Source: Anaerolineales bacterium UBA2317
Lineage (GTDB): Bacteria; Chloroflexota; Anaerolineae; Anaerolineales; Villigracilaceae
Assembly: GCA_002345215.1 (NCBI GenBank)
Contig: DDVH01000015.1
Coordinates: forward strand, 75,685 to 139,684
DNA length: 64,000 bases
Direction of reading: 5' to 3'
The translations under genes and the position numbers were made by a program. Positions 32,819-40,608 of this stretch are shown here, piece by piece. Below the pieces are notes generated by a model. It was not told the origin of the DNA, ran no database searches, and saw only the letters and a list, made by a program, of their open reading frames with translations. Position 1 is the first letter of the stretch, and each line of letters starts with the position of its first letter.

Positions 32819-33220
32819 ATGCTTGAAATTAATTCAACCGTTCAAAATGCAAAAGTTCCAGTCACTATCATCCACGCCAAAGGTGACATTGACGCATCAA
32901 ACTATGAGGAATTCCAAACCCAAACCGAAAAAATCATTTCTGATGGTGCAAAATATGTCATCTTAGATTTACACGGCGTAGACTATATGAGCAGTGCTGG
33001 CTTAAGAGTCATTCACGGCTTATTCAACAAACTTCGCGAAATTCATCAAGATGCAAATGATGAAGAATTACGCAAAAAGATGAGTGCAGGTGCATATAAA
33101 TCACCTTATATTAAAGTAGCTAACTTAACAACAAAGGTCAAAGAAGTTTTTGAACTCGGCGGGTTTGAAACGTATATTGAAGTGTATGATGACCTTAATA
33201 ACGCAATAAATTCTTTCTAA
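32819..33220 (+). CDS. STAS-domain (anti-anti-sigma-like) protein
   Basis: A 133-residue single STAS domain: VTIIHAKGDIDASNYEEFQTQTEKI, VILDLHGVDYMSSAGLRVIHGLFNKL (the SSAGL serine is the usual phosphorylation site) and IKVANLTTKVKEVFELGGFETYIEVYDDLNNAI. Compared with SpoIIAA it carries an extra 20-residue charged insertion (REIHQDANDEELRKKMSAG). It would be a switch partner for an anti-sigma kinase; none is encoded in the window. AAGGA precedes ATG 32819. A second STAS gene is at 63208. Confidence 0.88.
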   Translation: MLEINSTVQNAKVPVTIIHAKGDIDASNYEEFQTQTEKIISDGAKYVILDLHGVDYMSSAGLRVIHGLFNKLREIHQDANDEELRKKMSAGAYKSPYIKVANLTTKVKEVFELGGFETYIEVYDDLNNAINSF

Positions 33221-33235
33221 CGTTATAATTTTTAT

Positions 33236-34642
33236 ATGTCCGATTTATTCGACCATGCCATGCAAGAACGAATGAAAAGTGAAGCGCCGCTTGCGGCGCG
33301 CATGCGTCCGCGCACGTTGGAAGAATATATCGGGCAAGAACATATCATCGGTGAAGGAAAACTGTTGAGGCGCGCGATTGAAGCGGATCGTCTTTTTTCA
33401 TCTATTATTTTGTGGGGACCACCCGGCACTGGCAAAACTACTTTGGCACAAGTCATCGCGAATACCACAAAGAGTCATTTCGTTACTATCTCTGCAATTT
33501 TGGCGGGCAAAGCGGATTTGCGCGTTGTGATTGATGAAGCACTTGAACGAAGAAGATTACATAATGAAAGAACAATTTTATTTGTAGATGAAGTGCATCG
33601 TTGGAACAAAGCTCAACAAGATGCATTGCTTCCGCATGTTGAAAATGGCACGTTTACTTTAATTGGCGCAACAACTGAAAATCCATATTTTGAAGTTATC
33701 AAAGCGCTCATTTCTCGCTCGCGTGTGTTTCAATTAAGAAATTTAAATCAAGATGAGACTGGTCTGTTGCTTGATAGAGCCTTAGCGGATAAAGAACGTG
33801 GCTATGGAAATAAACGCATCATTCTTGACGTGGAAGCACGCTCCCATTTTGTAACAGTTTCATCAGGGGATGCAAGAAACGCGCTCAATGCACTTGAGCT
33901 AGCAGTCGAGTCGACTCAACCGAATCAAGATGGCGTGATTCACATTACCTTAGATGTCGCACAAGAATCAATTCAACGCCGCGCTGTTTTATATGACAAA
34001 GATGGCGACGCGCATTACGATACGATTTCTGCATTTATCAAATCAGTGCGCGGCTCTGACCCTGATGCAGCTTTATACTGGCTTGCAAAAATGATTTATG
34101 CAGGTGAAGACCCAAAATTTATTATTCGTAGATTAATTATTTTGGCTGGTGAAGATATTGGCTTAGCAGACCCAATGGGCTTAGTCGTTGCTTCATCTGC
34201 TATGCAAGCATATGAGTTTATTGGTTTACCCGAAGGGATTTATCCCATCGTTGAAGCGACTTTGTATTTGGCTACGGCGCCAAAATCCAATACAGCGGGC
34301 GCATATTTCAAAGCTATGCAAAAAATCGAAGAAGAGGGGCAAGTTTCTGTACCTAGACATTTACAAGATGGCAATCGAGATGCCGCGGCGACTGGTCAAG
34401 GAAAAGATTATGTGTATCCACATGAGTTTGAAGGTCACTTTGCACCACAACAATATTTGCCGAAAAGATTATTAGGCACATATTTTTATACGCCGTCACA
34501 AGAAGGTTATGAATCTCAAGTGAGTGCTCGCTTAGAAATGTGGCGCGAAGCTCAAAGAAAAGCATTAGGTATTACAGAAGTAAAACATATTCCTGATATG
34601 AGTGAAGAGCAGATTATAGAAATGAAGAGAAAGATAAAATAA
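33236..34642 (+). CDS. rarA: Replication-associated recombination protein RarA (MgsA)
   Basis: A 468-residue clamp-loader-like AAA+ ATPase: RPRTLEEYIGQEHIIGEGKLLRRAIE, Walker A GPPGTGKTT (61-69), Walker B FVDEVHRWNKAQQDALLP (D118, E119), GATTENPYFEV (sensor 1), SSGDARNALNALE (sensor 2) and the C-terminal tetramerisation part with SVRGSDPDAALYWLAKMI and GEDIGLADP. It acts at stalled forks with SSB and RecA-type pathways. ATG 33236 is preceded by TATAAT (33224-33229) at a gap of 6 bases and no Shine-Dalgarno, so it is probably leaderless. The C-terminus after YEFIG is slightly longer than in E. coli, as in many Chloroflexota. Confidence 0.95.
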   Translation: MSDLFDHAMQERMKSEAPLAARMRPRTLEEYIGQEHIIGEGKLLRRAIEADRLFSSIILWGPPGTGKTTLAQVIANTTKSHFVTISAILAGKADLRVVIDEALERRRLHNERTILFVDEVHRWNKAQQDALLPHVENGTFTLIGATTENPYFEVIKALISRSRVFQLRNLNQDETGLLLDRALADKERGYGNKRIILDVEARSHFVTVSSGDARNALNALELAVESTQPNQDGVIHITLDVAQESIQRRAVLYDKDGDAHYDTISAFIKSVRGSDPDAALYWLAKMIYAGEDPKFIIRRLIILAGEDIGLADPMGLVVASSAMQAYEFIGLPEGIYPIVEATLYLATAPKSNTAGAYFKAMQKIEEEGQVSVPRHLQDGNRDAAATGQGKDYVYPHEFEGHFAPQQYLPKRLLGTYFYTPSQEGYESQVSARLEMWREAQRKALGITEVKHIPDMSEEQIIEMKRKIK

Positions 34643-34670
34643 ATTTTAAGTAACTAATTCATTTTAGAAT

Positions 34671-34970
34671 ATGAAACTATTTTTGTTTTTACTGCCTTAT
34701 ATATTTACTGGGTTAATAGCAACAATTTTAGCTGTAACTTTTGAAAAAATTATGATTTTTCTTGGATGGACTCGTGGAAATACGGTTCACCTAATAGTAC
34801 TGAGTTTAATAGTTTTTACATTTTTACAATTAATCAGATTTCCAGATCCAATTGCCTTCAATTTGCTCGATATCTTCTTTATATTAATGTGGACAATAGG
34901 TATTAATCGAAGTGACATTATGAGCACAATGCAAAAAGGAAAATGGTGGTGGAAATCTAAAAATGATTGA
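34671..34970 (+). CDS. Small membrane protein, unknown
   Basis: A 99-residue hydrophobic protein with three membrane helices (FLLPYIFTGLIATILAVTF, HLIVLSLIVFTFLQLI, LLDIFFILMWTIGI) and a basic C-terminus (KGKWWWKSKND). No domain is recognised. ATG 34671 lacks a Shine-Dalgarno; TAGAAT lies immediately upstream, too close for a usual leaderless start, so expression signals are unclear. It lies between rarA and the histidine phosphatase gene on the same strand. Confidence 0.6.
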   Translation: MKLFLFLLPYIFTGLIATILAVTFEKIMIFLGWTRGNTVHLIVLSLIVFTFLQLIRFPDPIAFNLLDIFFILMWTIGINRSDIMSTMQKGKWWWKSKND

Positions 34971-35011
34971 TAGATTTTATCTTGTACAAAAAATTATTTA
35001 GGAAAATCAAA

Positions 35012-35638
35012 ATGACCTTACTACTATTAATTCGTCACGGTGAAAATGATTACGTCAAGACTGGGAAGATGGCGGGGAGAATTCCAGGCGTGCACTTAAA
35101 TGAACGCGGGCAAAAGCAGGCTGAGGCGTTGGGAGAGGCGTTGAAAGATGTACCTATCAAAGCGCTTTATTCAAGTCCATTAGAACGGGCGATGGAAACT
35201 GCAAATCCAATTGCACAATCGCAAAAATTAAAAATCAATCAAGAACCTGATTTGATGGATACGTTGATTGGAAAATGGCAAGGGCGTTCGTGGAAAATTT
35301 TGCGTTTGACGAAAGCATGGAAAATTGTGCAAAATGCGCCATCGCGTTTTCGTTTTCCTGAAGGCGAATCGTTTCCTGAATGTCAGAATCGAATTGTAAA
35401 TGTGTTGGAACGTGTTGTTCAAAAACATAACAAACCGCAAGATGTGATTGCCGTTGTGTTTCATGCTGACCCAATAAAATTAGCAGTGGCACATTTTTTG
35501 GGAATGCCGCTTGACCATTTTCAAAGATTAAGTTGTGACACAGGTTCTCTGACTGCTTTACATGTTGGTGAAGCCAGTGCAAATTTAATTAAATTGAATC
35601 AACGCCCGCCATTTGATTTTCTGCCAAAGAAAAAATAA
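35012..35638 (+). CDS. Histidine phosphatase (phosphoglycerate mutase-like)
   Basis: A 208-residue protein with the RHG motif LIRHGEND (catalytic His 8), HLNERGQKQAEALGEAL, the second arginine in YSSPLERAMETANPIA, Glu-region DLMDTLIGKWQGRSW and the second His in VVFHADPIKLAVAHFLGM. The MSMEG-like PGM subgroup includes phosphatases acting on sugar phosphates or nucleotides; its substrate is unknown. I use ATG 35012, which follows GGAAAATCAAA, rather than the longer frame from 34967. It is followed at one base by the AhpD-like gene, so the two are probably cotranscribed. Confidence 0.88.
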   Translation: MTLLLLIRHGENDYVKTGKMAGRIPGVHLNERGQKQAEALGEALKDVPIKALYSSPLERAMETANPIAQSQKLKINQEPDLMDTLIGKWQGRSWKILRLTKAWKIVQNAPSRFRFPEGESFPECQNRIVNVLERVVQKHNKPQDVIAVVFHADPIKLAVAHFLGMPLDHFQRLSCDTGSLTALHVGEASANLIKLNQRPPFDFLPKKK

Positions 35639-35639
35639 C

Positions 35640-36221
35640 ATGCCGTGGATTAAGCAAATTTCCATTCAAGAAGCAACTGGCTTATTGAAAGCACAATTTG
35701 ATGCTGCATTAAAACGCGCTGGCAGGGTTTGGCACATTGTGCATATTATGTCGCTCAACCCGCGTGCTATGCGAGATAGTATTGCATTTTATGCAACGAT
35801 AATGATGGGTGAATCACCACTTTCGCGTGTGCAACGTGAGATGTTAGCCACGGTTGTTTCTTTTGAAAATCATTGTTATTACTGAACACAATCTCATGCA
35901 CATGACCTCCGTGTTGAGGTTGGAAAAATAATGAATGAACAAGAAGCTGACGAATTTGTACATGCCGTTGCACGAGATTGGAAAAATGCTCCGCTTTTAG
36001 AGCAAGATATGACATTATGCAAATATGCGGAAAAGTTAACTCACTCACCAGCAAAAATGTCACCTGCAGATTTGGATGAATTAAGAAATGTCGGTTTTGA
36101 TGATGTTGCTATTCACGATGCTACACAAGTAATTAGTTATTTCAATTACATCAATCGCATTGCAGATGCGCTTGGTGTAGAACCCGAAGATTTCATCCCA
36201 CCATGGGGAGTAAGCAAATGA
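35640..36221 (+). CDS. AhpD-like carboxymuconolactone decarboxylase family protein, probable selenoprotein (CxxU, TGA at 35883-35885)
   Basis: The frame runs from ATG 35640 through LKAQFDAALKRAGRVWHIVHIMSLNPRAMRDSIAFY, LSRVQREMLATVVSFENHCYY, then TGA (codon 82), then TQSHAHDLRVEVGKI and EADEFVHAVARDWKNAPL to the helical C-terminus with DLDELRNVGFDDVAIHDATQVISYFNYINRIADALGVEPED. That is 193 residues, the length of peroxidase-related AhpD-like proteins. The TGA replaces the second Cys of the family's CxxC redox centre, giving C79-Y-Y-U82 with the usual SHAHDLR after it. A hairpin at 35903-35922 is a SECIS candidate. Sec in AhpD-like proteins has precedent, as far as I recall. The likely role is peroxide or thiol redox chemistry. 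The stop overlaps the GNAT ATG. Confidence 0.8.
35903..35922 (+). promoter_or_regulatory. Candidate SECIS hairpin of the AhpD-like gene
   Basis: ACCTC/GAGGT stem extended by two G-T pairs (7 bp), with loop CGTGTT starting 25 nt after the TGA and G in its second position. It is weaker than the other two candidate SECIS hairpins. Confidence 0.5.
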
Positions 36222-36745
36222 GCAAAATAATTCTAGAGACAAAAAGATTGTTATTACGCCACCAAACACTAGATGATTTGGATTCTTTGTGGGCTTTATA
36301 TTGCAACCCGAATATTACAAAATATATTCCTGATGCGCCACGTTCTTATGAAGAAGCAAAAGAAGAATTAGAATGGCACATGAATGGTCACCCGAAATAT
36401 CCAGAATTAGGTTTGTGGGCAACGATTCATAAAGAAACAGGACAATTTATCGGGCGTTGTGGTTTGTTACCATGGACAATAGATAATCAATTCGATATTG
36501 AGGTTGCTTACACACTTACTGAAAAATATTGGGGGCAAGGACTCGCCACCGAAGCCGCACAAGGCATATTAAATTATGGCTTTGAAAATTTAGGTCTATC
36601 AAGATTGATTTGTTTAATTGACCCCGAAAACATTGCATCACAAAAGGTTTCAGAAAAAATTGGAATGAAGTTTGAAAGAAAAGTAGATGGCTACGAAGGT
36701 GATAATATTCCGTTTTATATTTATTCCATACAAAAGACATCATAA
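36218..36745 (+). CDS. GNAT acetyltransferase (RimJ/RimL-like)
   Basis: A 175-residue N-acetyltransferase: LETKRLLLRHQTLDDLDSLWALYCNPNITKYI at the N-terminus, the acetyl-CoA loop in VAYTLTEKYWGQGLATEAAQGILNYGFENLG and LICLIDPENIASQKVSEKIGMKFERKV at the C-terminus. It resembles RimJ/RimL-type enzymes acting on protein N-termini or small amines; the substrate is unknown. ATG 36218 overlaps the AhpD-like gene stop (ATGA) and follows GGGGAG. It is followed after three bases by the Smr-domain gene. Confidence 0.87.
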   Translation: MSKIILETKRLLLRHQTLDDLDSLWALYCNPNITKYIPDAPRSYEEAKEELEWHMNGHPKYPELGLWATIHKETGQFIGRCGLLPWTIDNQFDIEVAYTLTEKYWGQGLATEAAQGILNYGFENLGLSRLICLIDPENIASQKVSEKIGMKFERKVDGYEGDNIPFYIYSIQKTS

Positions 36746-36748
36746 CCA

Positions 36749-37003
36749 ATGGCAAAACTAAAACTTGACTTACACGATATTTACAACAAAGGCGATATGA
36801 TTGATAAAGAATTGAATCGCATTGTGGAAGAAGCAATTGATAAAAAAATTGCGCTTGTAGAAATTATCCCCGGCAAAGGCAGTGGTCAACTCAAAAAGAA
36901 AGTGTTGCGATTTTTAAATCAAGGTCACATCAAAAAGTTATATCATCGTGTGGAGAAAGATGATAAAAACTTCGGAAGAATTTTTATTCATTTTAGATTT
37001 TAA
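36749..37003 (+). CDS. Smr-domain protein
   Basis: An 84-residue protein that is essentially a single Smr domain: LDLHDIYNKGDMIDKELNRIVEEAI (LDLHG variant with D for G), VEIIPGKGSGQLKKKVLRFL and a basic C-terminus with YHRVEKDDKNFGRIFIHFRF. Smr domains are RNA or branched-DNA nucleases, as in the MutS2 C-terminus and SmrB, a ribosome collision nuclease. The stand-alone form may act on RNA. The H of LDLH and GKG of PGKGSG are present. It is the last gene of the phosphatase/AhpD/GNAT run and converges with the ligase-peptidase gene. Confidence 0.83.
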   Translation: MAKLKLDLHDIYNKGDMIDKELNRIVEEAIDKKIALVEIIPGKGSGQLKKKVLRFLNQGHIKKLYHRVEKDDKNFGRIFIHFRF

Positions 37004-37007
37004 ATGA

Positions 37008-37034
37008 GTAAGTCACGCTTGAAGCGTGACCTAC
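37008..37034. repeat. Palindrome GTCACGCTT/AAGCGTGAC between convergent genes
   Basis: A near-perfect 27-base palindrome of the GTAGGTCACGCTT...AAGCGTGACCTAC repeat type between the Smr gene and the convergent fusion gene. There is no T-run; it may act as a bidirectional stop or be only a repeat. Confidence 0.55.
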
Positions 37035-37038
37035 AAAA

Positions 37039-39858
37039 TTATTTCCACAATTTCGCTAATTCATTCAGCGCTTTGTAATATGGTTCAATGCTTGGAATAA
37101 AATGTCTTTCATCTTTTGCATGTGGACCCAAGCCAGATTGTCCCCACACAACGGCTTGACCATTCGGTGCGAATCGTGCACTGGTTCCCGGTAATTTTTT
37201 ACCAATCTTCGCTTCTTGACCTGACGTGAGCTTGACAGCTTCTTTCAACATTTTCAACGCCTGATTATTTTCACTGCAAGCCACACCATTTTCTATCACA
37301 GAAAATTTTGCTTCCAAATTATTTGCTGAACAATATTTTTCTACTTCATCTTTTAGTTTGAAAATATCATCTTGCGGAATTGGGCGAATCTCAACGCCCA
37401 AAATTCCTTCGCCTGCAGTGACGTTATACACACCCACTTGACCTACATTGATAAATGGGAATTTTGCTTGTGATTGCCATCCATCGGATGATTTCAAAGT
37501 TAAGTGTTTTGCAAAAATTTCATTCAAAGCACTTCTTGCTGAAATTAATTTATCACTCAAATCACCTGTGCCTGCCACACCTGAATGTCCCTTTGCTCCA
37601 CGAGCAATGACATCAAAACGCATCACGCCACGATTCTCGACACAAATTTCGCCGAAGAGTTCATTCCCTTTTTCACCAGTCCGTTCGCCTGCAATAAATA
37701 ATGATGGCGTTAAATTTAATTCTTTCAACACATGTGGCGTACCCCATTGTTCGGCTTCGCCGTTTTCTTCATTACCGACGAGTAATAAAGAAATATTTGG
37801 TAATTCTAAGTTCTCTAGCTTGGCTACACGCAAAGCATCTTTCATCCAAACCAAATATGTAGCGACGACTGTTTTCATATCAGCCGAGCCACGTCCCCAT
37901 AGATAATCACCTTCAATGCGTGGAATAAATTGCGAATCATCAGGTTCGGGTTCAACGACATCAAAGTGACCTGTCAATAAAATAGGTTGTTGATGATTCA
38001 CTTCTGGCTGAGCTGTAAATGGCGGGAATTGTGCAAAAACGGCTGGATATCTTCCATCAAAGAATTTGACATCCAAGCCAGCATTTCGTAAGTAATCATC
38101 AATCAATGAGCCTGCACGATGAACTTCGTCGAGTCTTTCGTTTGGAGAGGCTGTGACTGATGGAATACGAATCAGTTGTTGAGCCAAATCTAAAATTTCA
38201 GCGGTTTTGTTGGGATATGAAATTTCAATCACAGCTTGTTGTTTGGCACGGAATTGAATCGGTGCATTTGAAATTTGACGAGCTGTGTCTCTTCCACGCT
38301 GTAAATACTCAGCAATTTTAGATGATTCATTACCAATGGAAGCATATTCTGATGCGATTCGTTCCACGTCACTTTTAACTTGGGCTTCACGTTCAAAGTG
38401 AATCGCCTTCAAAACATCTAATGGAACTTCGTTGCCTTCAAGCAATTCGTTTTGCAAACGTGCTCTAAATTTTTCGGATGTGTTTTTCCCACCTTCAGAC
38501 ATTTCAACTAATGGAGTCAAATCTTCCCACATGTTTAATGCTTGTGCTAAAGGTTTTACTTCGTTCAACGTCCATTTAAGAAAATCGCGCATTGCAATTG
38601 GTTTGCCTGTAAATGGATTTTCAATTTCAGCCCGCAGACTCGATTTTGCGGCGAGGTTTTCATTTTTACGAGCACGCTGTATGTCTTCAGAATCATATCG
38701 AAATGCTCGAGCAAATTGAACGTCAGAATAGAGGCGCAATAAAAGTAAATGCTTGAGCGTCAGATTCGCTACATCAATATCTAAACTATGCCCGCCATCA
38801 TCCACGCGAACTTCCACGCGACCCATTGGCAAATTAATGCGTGCCATCAAATTTTGTTTTTCAATTTGCAATGCCATCTCTTCGGGAGGCGGTGCTTCAC
38901 CCACCGAAAACAAGCCGCGCATATAAAGATGCGTTAACTCATCACTGGTTGTAGAAATTAAACGTTCAACAGGTTCAGCAAACGAACGCGCACGCACGGG
39001 AGTCCAATTGTTATTTCCAAAACGCACGCCGCGCCGAACAAGGTCATAAGAAATTTGCAGATAATCATTATAGGAACGATATAAATCGGGCAAATCAACT
39101 TCGCGCGGATTTGGAAACGTAAGATTACGTACCGAATCATTTTCAGTGAGGATGACAACCGCGCGTCCATCCTTGACCTGAGCCTGCATCGGGGTGGACG
39201 CCGCAGTTGCTATAAACAAGCTTGAGAATGCGCGAAGCAAACGTGTGGCTGTGATATAAAATTCGGATTTGAAATCATCGAGATGTTTATCGCCGCGTTC
39301 AGTGGCAGATAAGTGCATAAAATCCCATGTGAACATTGGGTCTGGCAAAGATAAATTGCTATGAATGCCAGCGGTTGCTAATGTGCCACCATACAGGTCA
39401 ACACATTTTTCAAGATAACGTCTTTTCGCAATTGACCAATTTCCAGGAATCGAATGATGACCGATATCAGTGAGAAATAAAAGATTGCCATGCCAATAAT
39501 GTAAACGTTCGCCAAAATTTAATCCTGCTTTATGCAAAGCATTGATTAACGATGCTTCCATGAGACGTGCTTCGTAAATCGTTCCGCGTGGTGTATAAAA
39601 TGGACGGGTTGCCCACTCAATCATCCAGTGAAAAACTTCGAGTTGACTAAATTGTGCCTGCCATTGTGGAATCGATTCGGCACGCAGATAATCTACAAAG
39701 GATTGTTGATTGGGTCCAACACCTACTGTCAATAATGGACGTAGTTCTTCATCAAGCAGATTCCATTCTTGTTCAAAGCCGTTGAGTCCACCTTGTGGCT
39801 TTTCTTTGATAGATTGTTCGAGAGATAAAAGATATTTGTCGGCGAATTTTTGAGGCAT
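37039..39858 (-). CDS. Fusion of a glutamate-cysteine ligase-like domain and an M20 peptidase
   Basis: A 939-residue protein. Residues 1 to about 560 resemble the GCS2 carboxylate-amine ligase fold: NGFEQEWNLLDEE (the family's first strand, E-x-E type), WMIEWATRPFYTPRG, GIHSNLSLP, TAASTPMQAQVKDGRA and MGRVEVRVDDGGHSLD. Residues about 570-939 form an M20 zinc peptidase/deacylase: AQQLIRIPSVTASPNE, TGHFDVVEPE, GRGSADMKTVVATYLVW, VGNEENGEAEQWG, RGAKGHSGVAGTGDL and LGPHAKDERHFIPS. Both sets of active-site motifs look intact. I know no characterised example of this combination; it could make or recycle a gamma-glutamyl or N-acyl amino-acid compound. It stands alone, with ATG 39858 preceded by GGAAATAACC. 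Confidence 0.8.
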   Translation of the reverse strand: MPQKFADKYLLSLEQSIKEKPQGGLNGFEQEWNLLDEELRPLLTVGVGPNQQSFVDYLRAESIPQWQAQFSQLEVFHWMIEWATRPFYTPRGTIYEARLMEASLINALHKAGLNFGERLHYWHGNLLFLTDIGHHSIPGNWSIAKRRYLEKCVDLYGGTLATAGIHSNLSLPDPMFTWDFMHLSATERGDKHLDDFKSEFYITATRLLRAFSSLFIATAASTPMQAQVKDGRAVVILTENDSVRNLTFPNPREVDLPDLYRSYNDYLQISYDLVRRGVRFGNNNWTPVRARSFAEPVERLISTTSDELTHLYMRGLFSVGEAPPPEEMALQIEKQNLMARINLPMGRVEVRVDDGGHSLDIDVANLTLKHLLLLRLYSDVQFARAFRYDSEDIQRARKNENLAAKSSLRAEIENPFTGKPIAMRDFLKWTLNEVKPLAQALNMWEDLTPLVEMSEGGKNTSEKFRARLQNELLEGNEVPLDVLKAIHFEREAQVKSDVERIASEYASIGNESSKIAEYLQRGRDTARQISNAPIQFRAKQQAVIEISYPNKTAEILDLAQQLIRIPSVTASPNERLDEVHRAGSLIDDYLRNAGLDVKFFDGRYPAVFAQFPPFTAQPEVNHQQPILLTGHFDVVEPEPDDSQFIPRIEGDYLWGRGSADMKTVVATYLVWMKDALRVAKLENLELPNISLLLVGNEENGEAEQWGTPHVLKELNLTPSLFIAGERTGEKGNELFGEICVENRGVMRFDVIARGAKGHSGVAGTGDLSDKLISARSALNEIFAKHLTLKSSDGWQSQAKFPFINVGQVGVYNVTAGEGILGVEIRPIPQDDIFKLKDEVEKYCSANNLEAKFSVIENGVACSENNQALKMLKEAVKLTSGQEAKIGKKLPGTSARFAPNGQAVVWGQSGLGPHAKDERHFIPSIEPYYKALNELAKLWK

Positions 39859-39890
39859 GGTTATTTCCTAAATAAATTTGTGTTATGAGC

Positions 39891-39938
39891 AAAACGAAAG
39901 AGGAAAGAAGAAAGATGGAAAGTGGTGAGTGGAAAGTA
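39891..39938 (+). repeat. Polypurine tract on the 3' side of the HNH gene
   Basis: Almost purely purine on the plus strand (GAAAGAGGAAAGAAGAAAG, then GGAAAGTGG). A related tract in inverted orientation lies at 40567-40608, so the HNH gene is bracketed. Confidence 0.55.
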
Positions 39939-39961
39939 CATTGGACTTTCTGGATTTACTA

Positions 39962-40564
39962 TTATTGATACCAGGAATCAACATCACCATGATATTCTTC
40001 ATATTCACCATCTCGATTTTGCATTAAAAAATCTATAAATTCTTCTGGAACTTCTCTTCTTTTGTTATATGGTTCATTATTTTTTTTACACCAGTCTTTG
40101 TAAGCAAATCTATGAAATTCGTCTCTTGCTCCTATTTCATCATCATATTTCTTCATAACCCATTCATCCTCATATACCCTCTTACCCCAACTATCAAATC
40201 GCATTTCGTAAATAGCATAACCACGTTCTTCTTCAACTCTTTCTTCGCGTTCTTCATCTGCTTTTCTATGGCATTCGCCAGCACAAACCACTTCCAAATC
40301 GTTGTCTATTTCCAAACCACCAACACGGTCATAAGTTTTATGATGGACTTGTAGTTTTGTTTCACCAAAAAAGAGGGCATTACATCTTTGACATCTATAA
40401 CCAGCCTGTACAATAGCCTTCAATCTAATCTCAGTCCATACATCAGATTTTAAGTATTGTGCATAAACTTTTTGCCACTCATCGCTATCTCCTTGAACAG
40501 CAAGGAATTTTCTATGCCATTGACCTTTTTTCCATAACTCAATGTTATTAGCCCATGAGTCCAT
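39962..40564 (-). CDS. HNH endonuclease-like protein
   Basis: A 200-residue protein with an HNH zinc-finger core at residues about 40-100: YLKSDVWTEIRLKAIVQAGYRCQRCNALF, LQVHHKTYDRVGGLEIDNDLEVVCAGECHRKAD, giving CxxC, HH, N and C-x3-CH ligands. The flanks are highly charged (EEREERVEEERGYAIYEMRF), and the C-terminus is Glu/Tyr-rich. It is not obviously a restriction enzyme, since no methyltransferase gene is adjacent. It may be a solitary homing-type or defence nuclease. The start codon follows AGAGGAAAGAAT, which is part of a polypurine tract. Function and target are unknown. Confidence 0.75.
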   Translation of the reverse strand: MDSWANNIELWKKGQWHRKFLAVQGDSDEWQKVYAQYLKSDVWTEIRLKAIVQAGYRCQRCNALFFGETKLQVHHKTYDRVGGLEIDNDLEVVCAGECHRKADEEREERVEEERGYAIYEMRFDSWGKRVYEDEWVMKKYDDEIGARDEFHRFAYKDWCKKNNEPYNKRREVPEEFIDFLMQNRDGEYEEYHGDVDSWYQ

Positions 40565-40566
40565 AT

Positions 40567-40608
40567 TCTTTCCTCTTTCATCTTTCTTTGTTCCACTTTC
40601 TACTTTCT
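40567..40608 (-). repeat. Polypurine tract on the 5' side of the HNH gene
   Basis: Purine-rich on the minus strand (GAAAGTAGAAAGTGG, AAAGAAAGATGAAAGAGG), inverted relative to 39891-39938. It supplies the HNH ribosome binding site and runs into the aminotransferase stop codon at 40600-40602. Confidence 0.55.
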
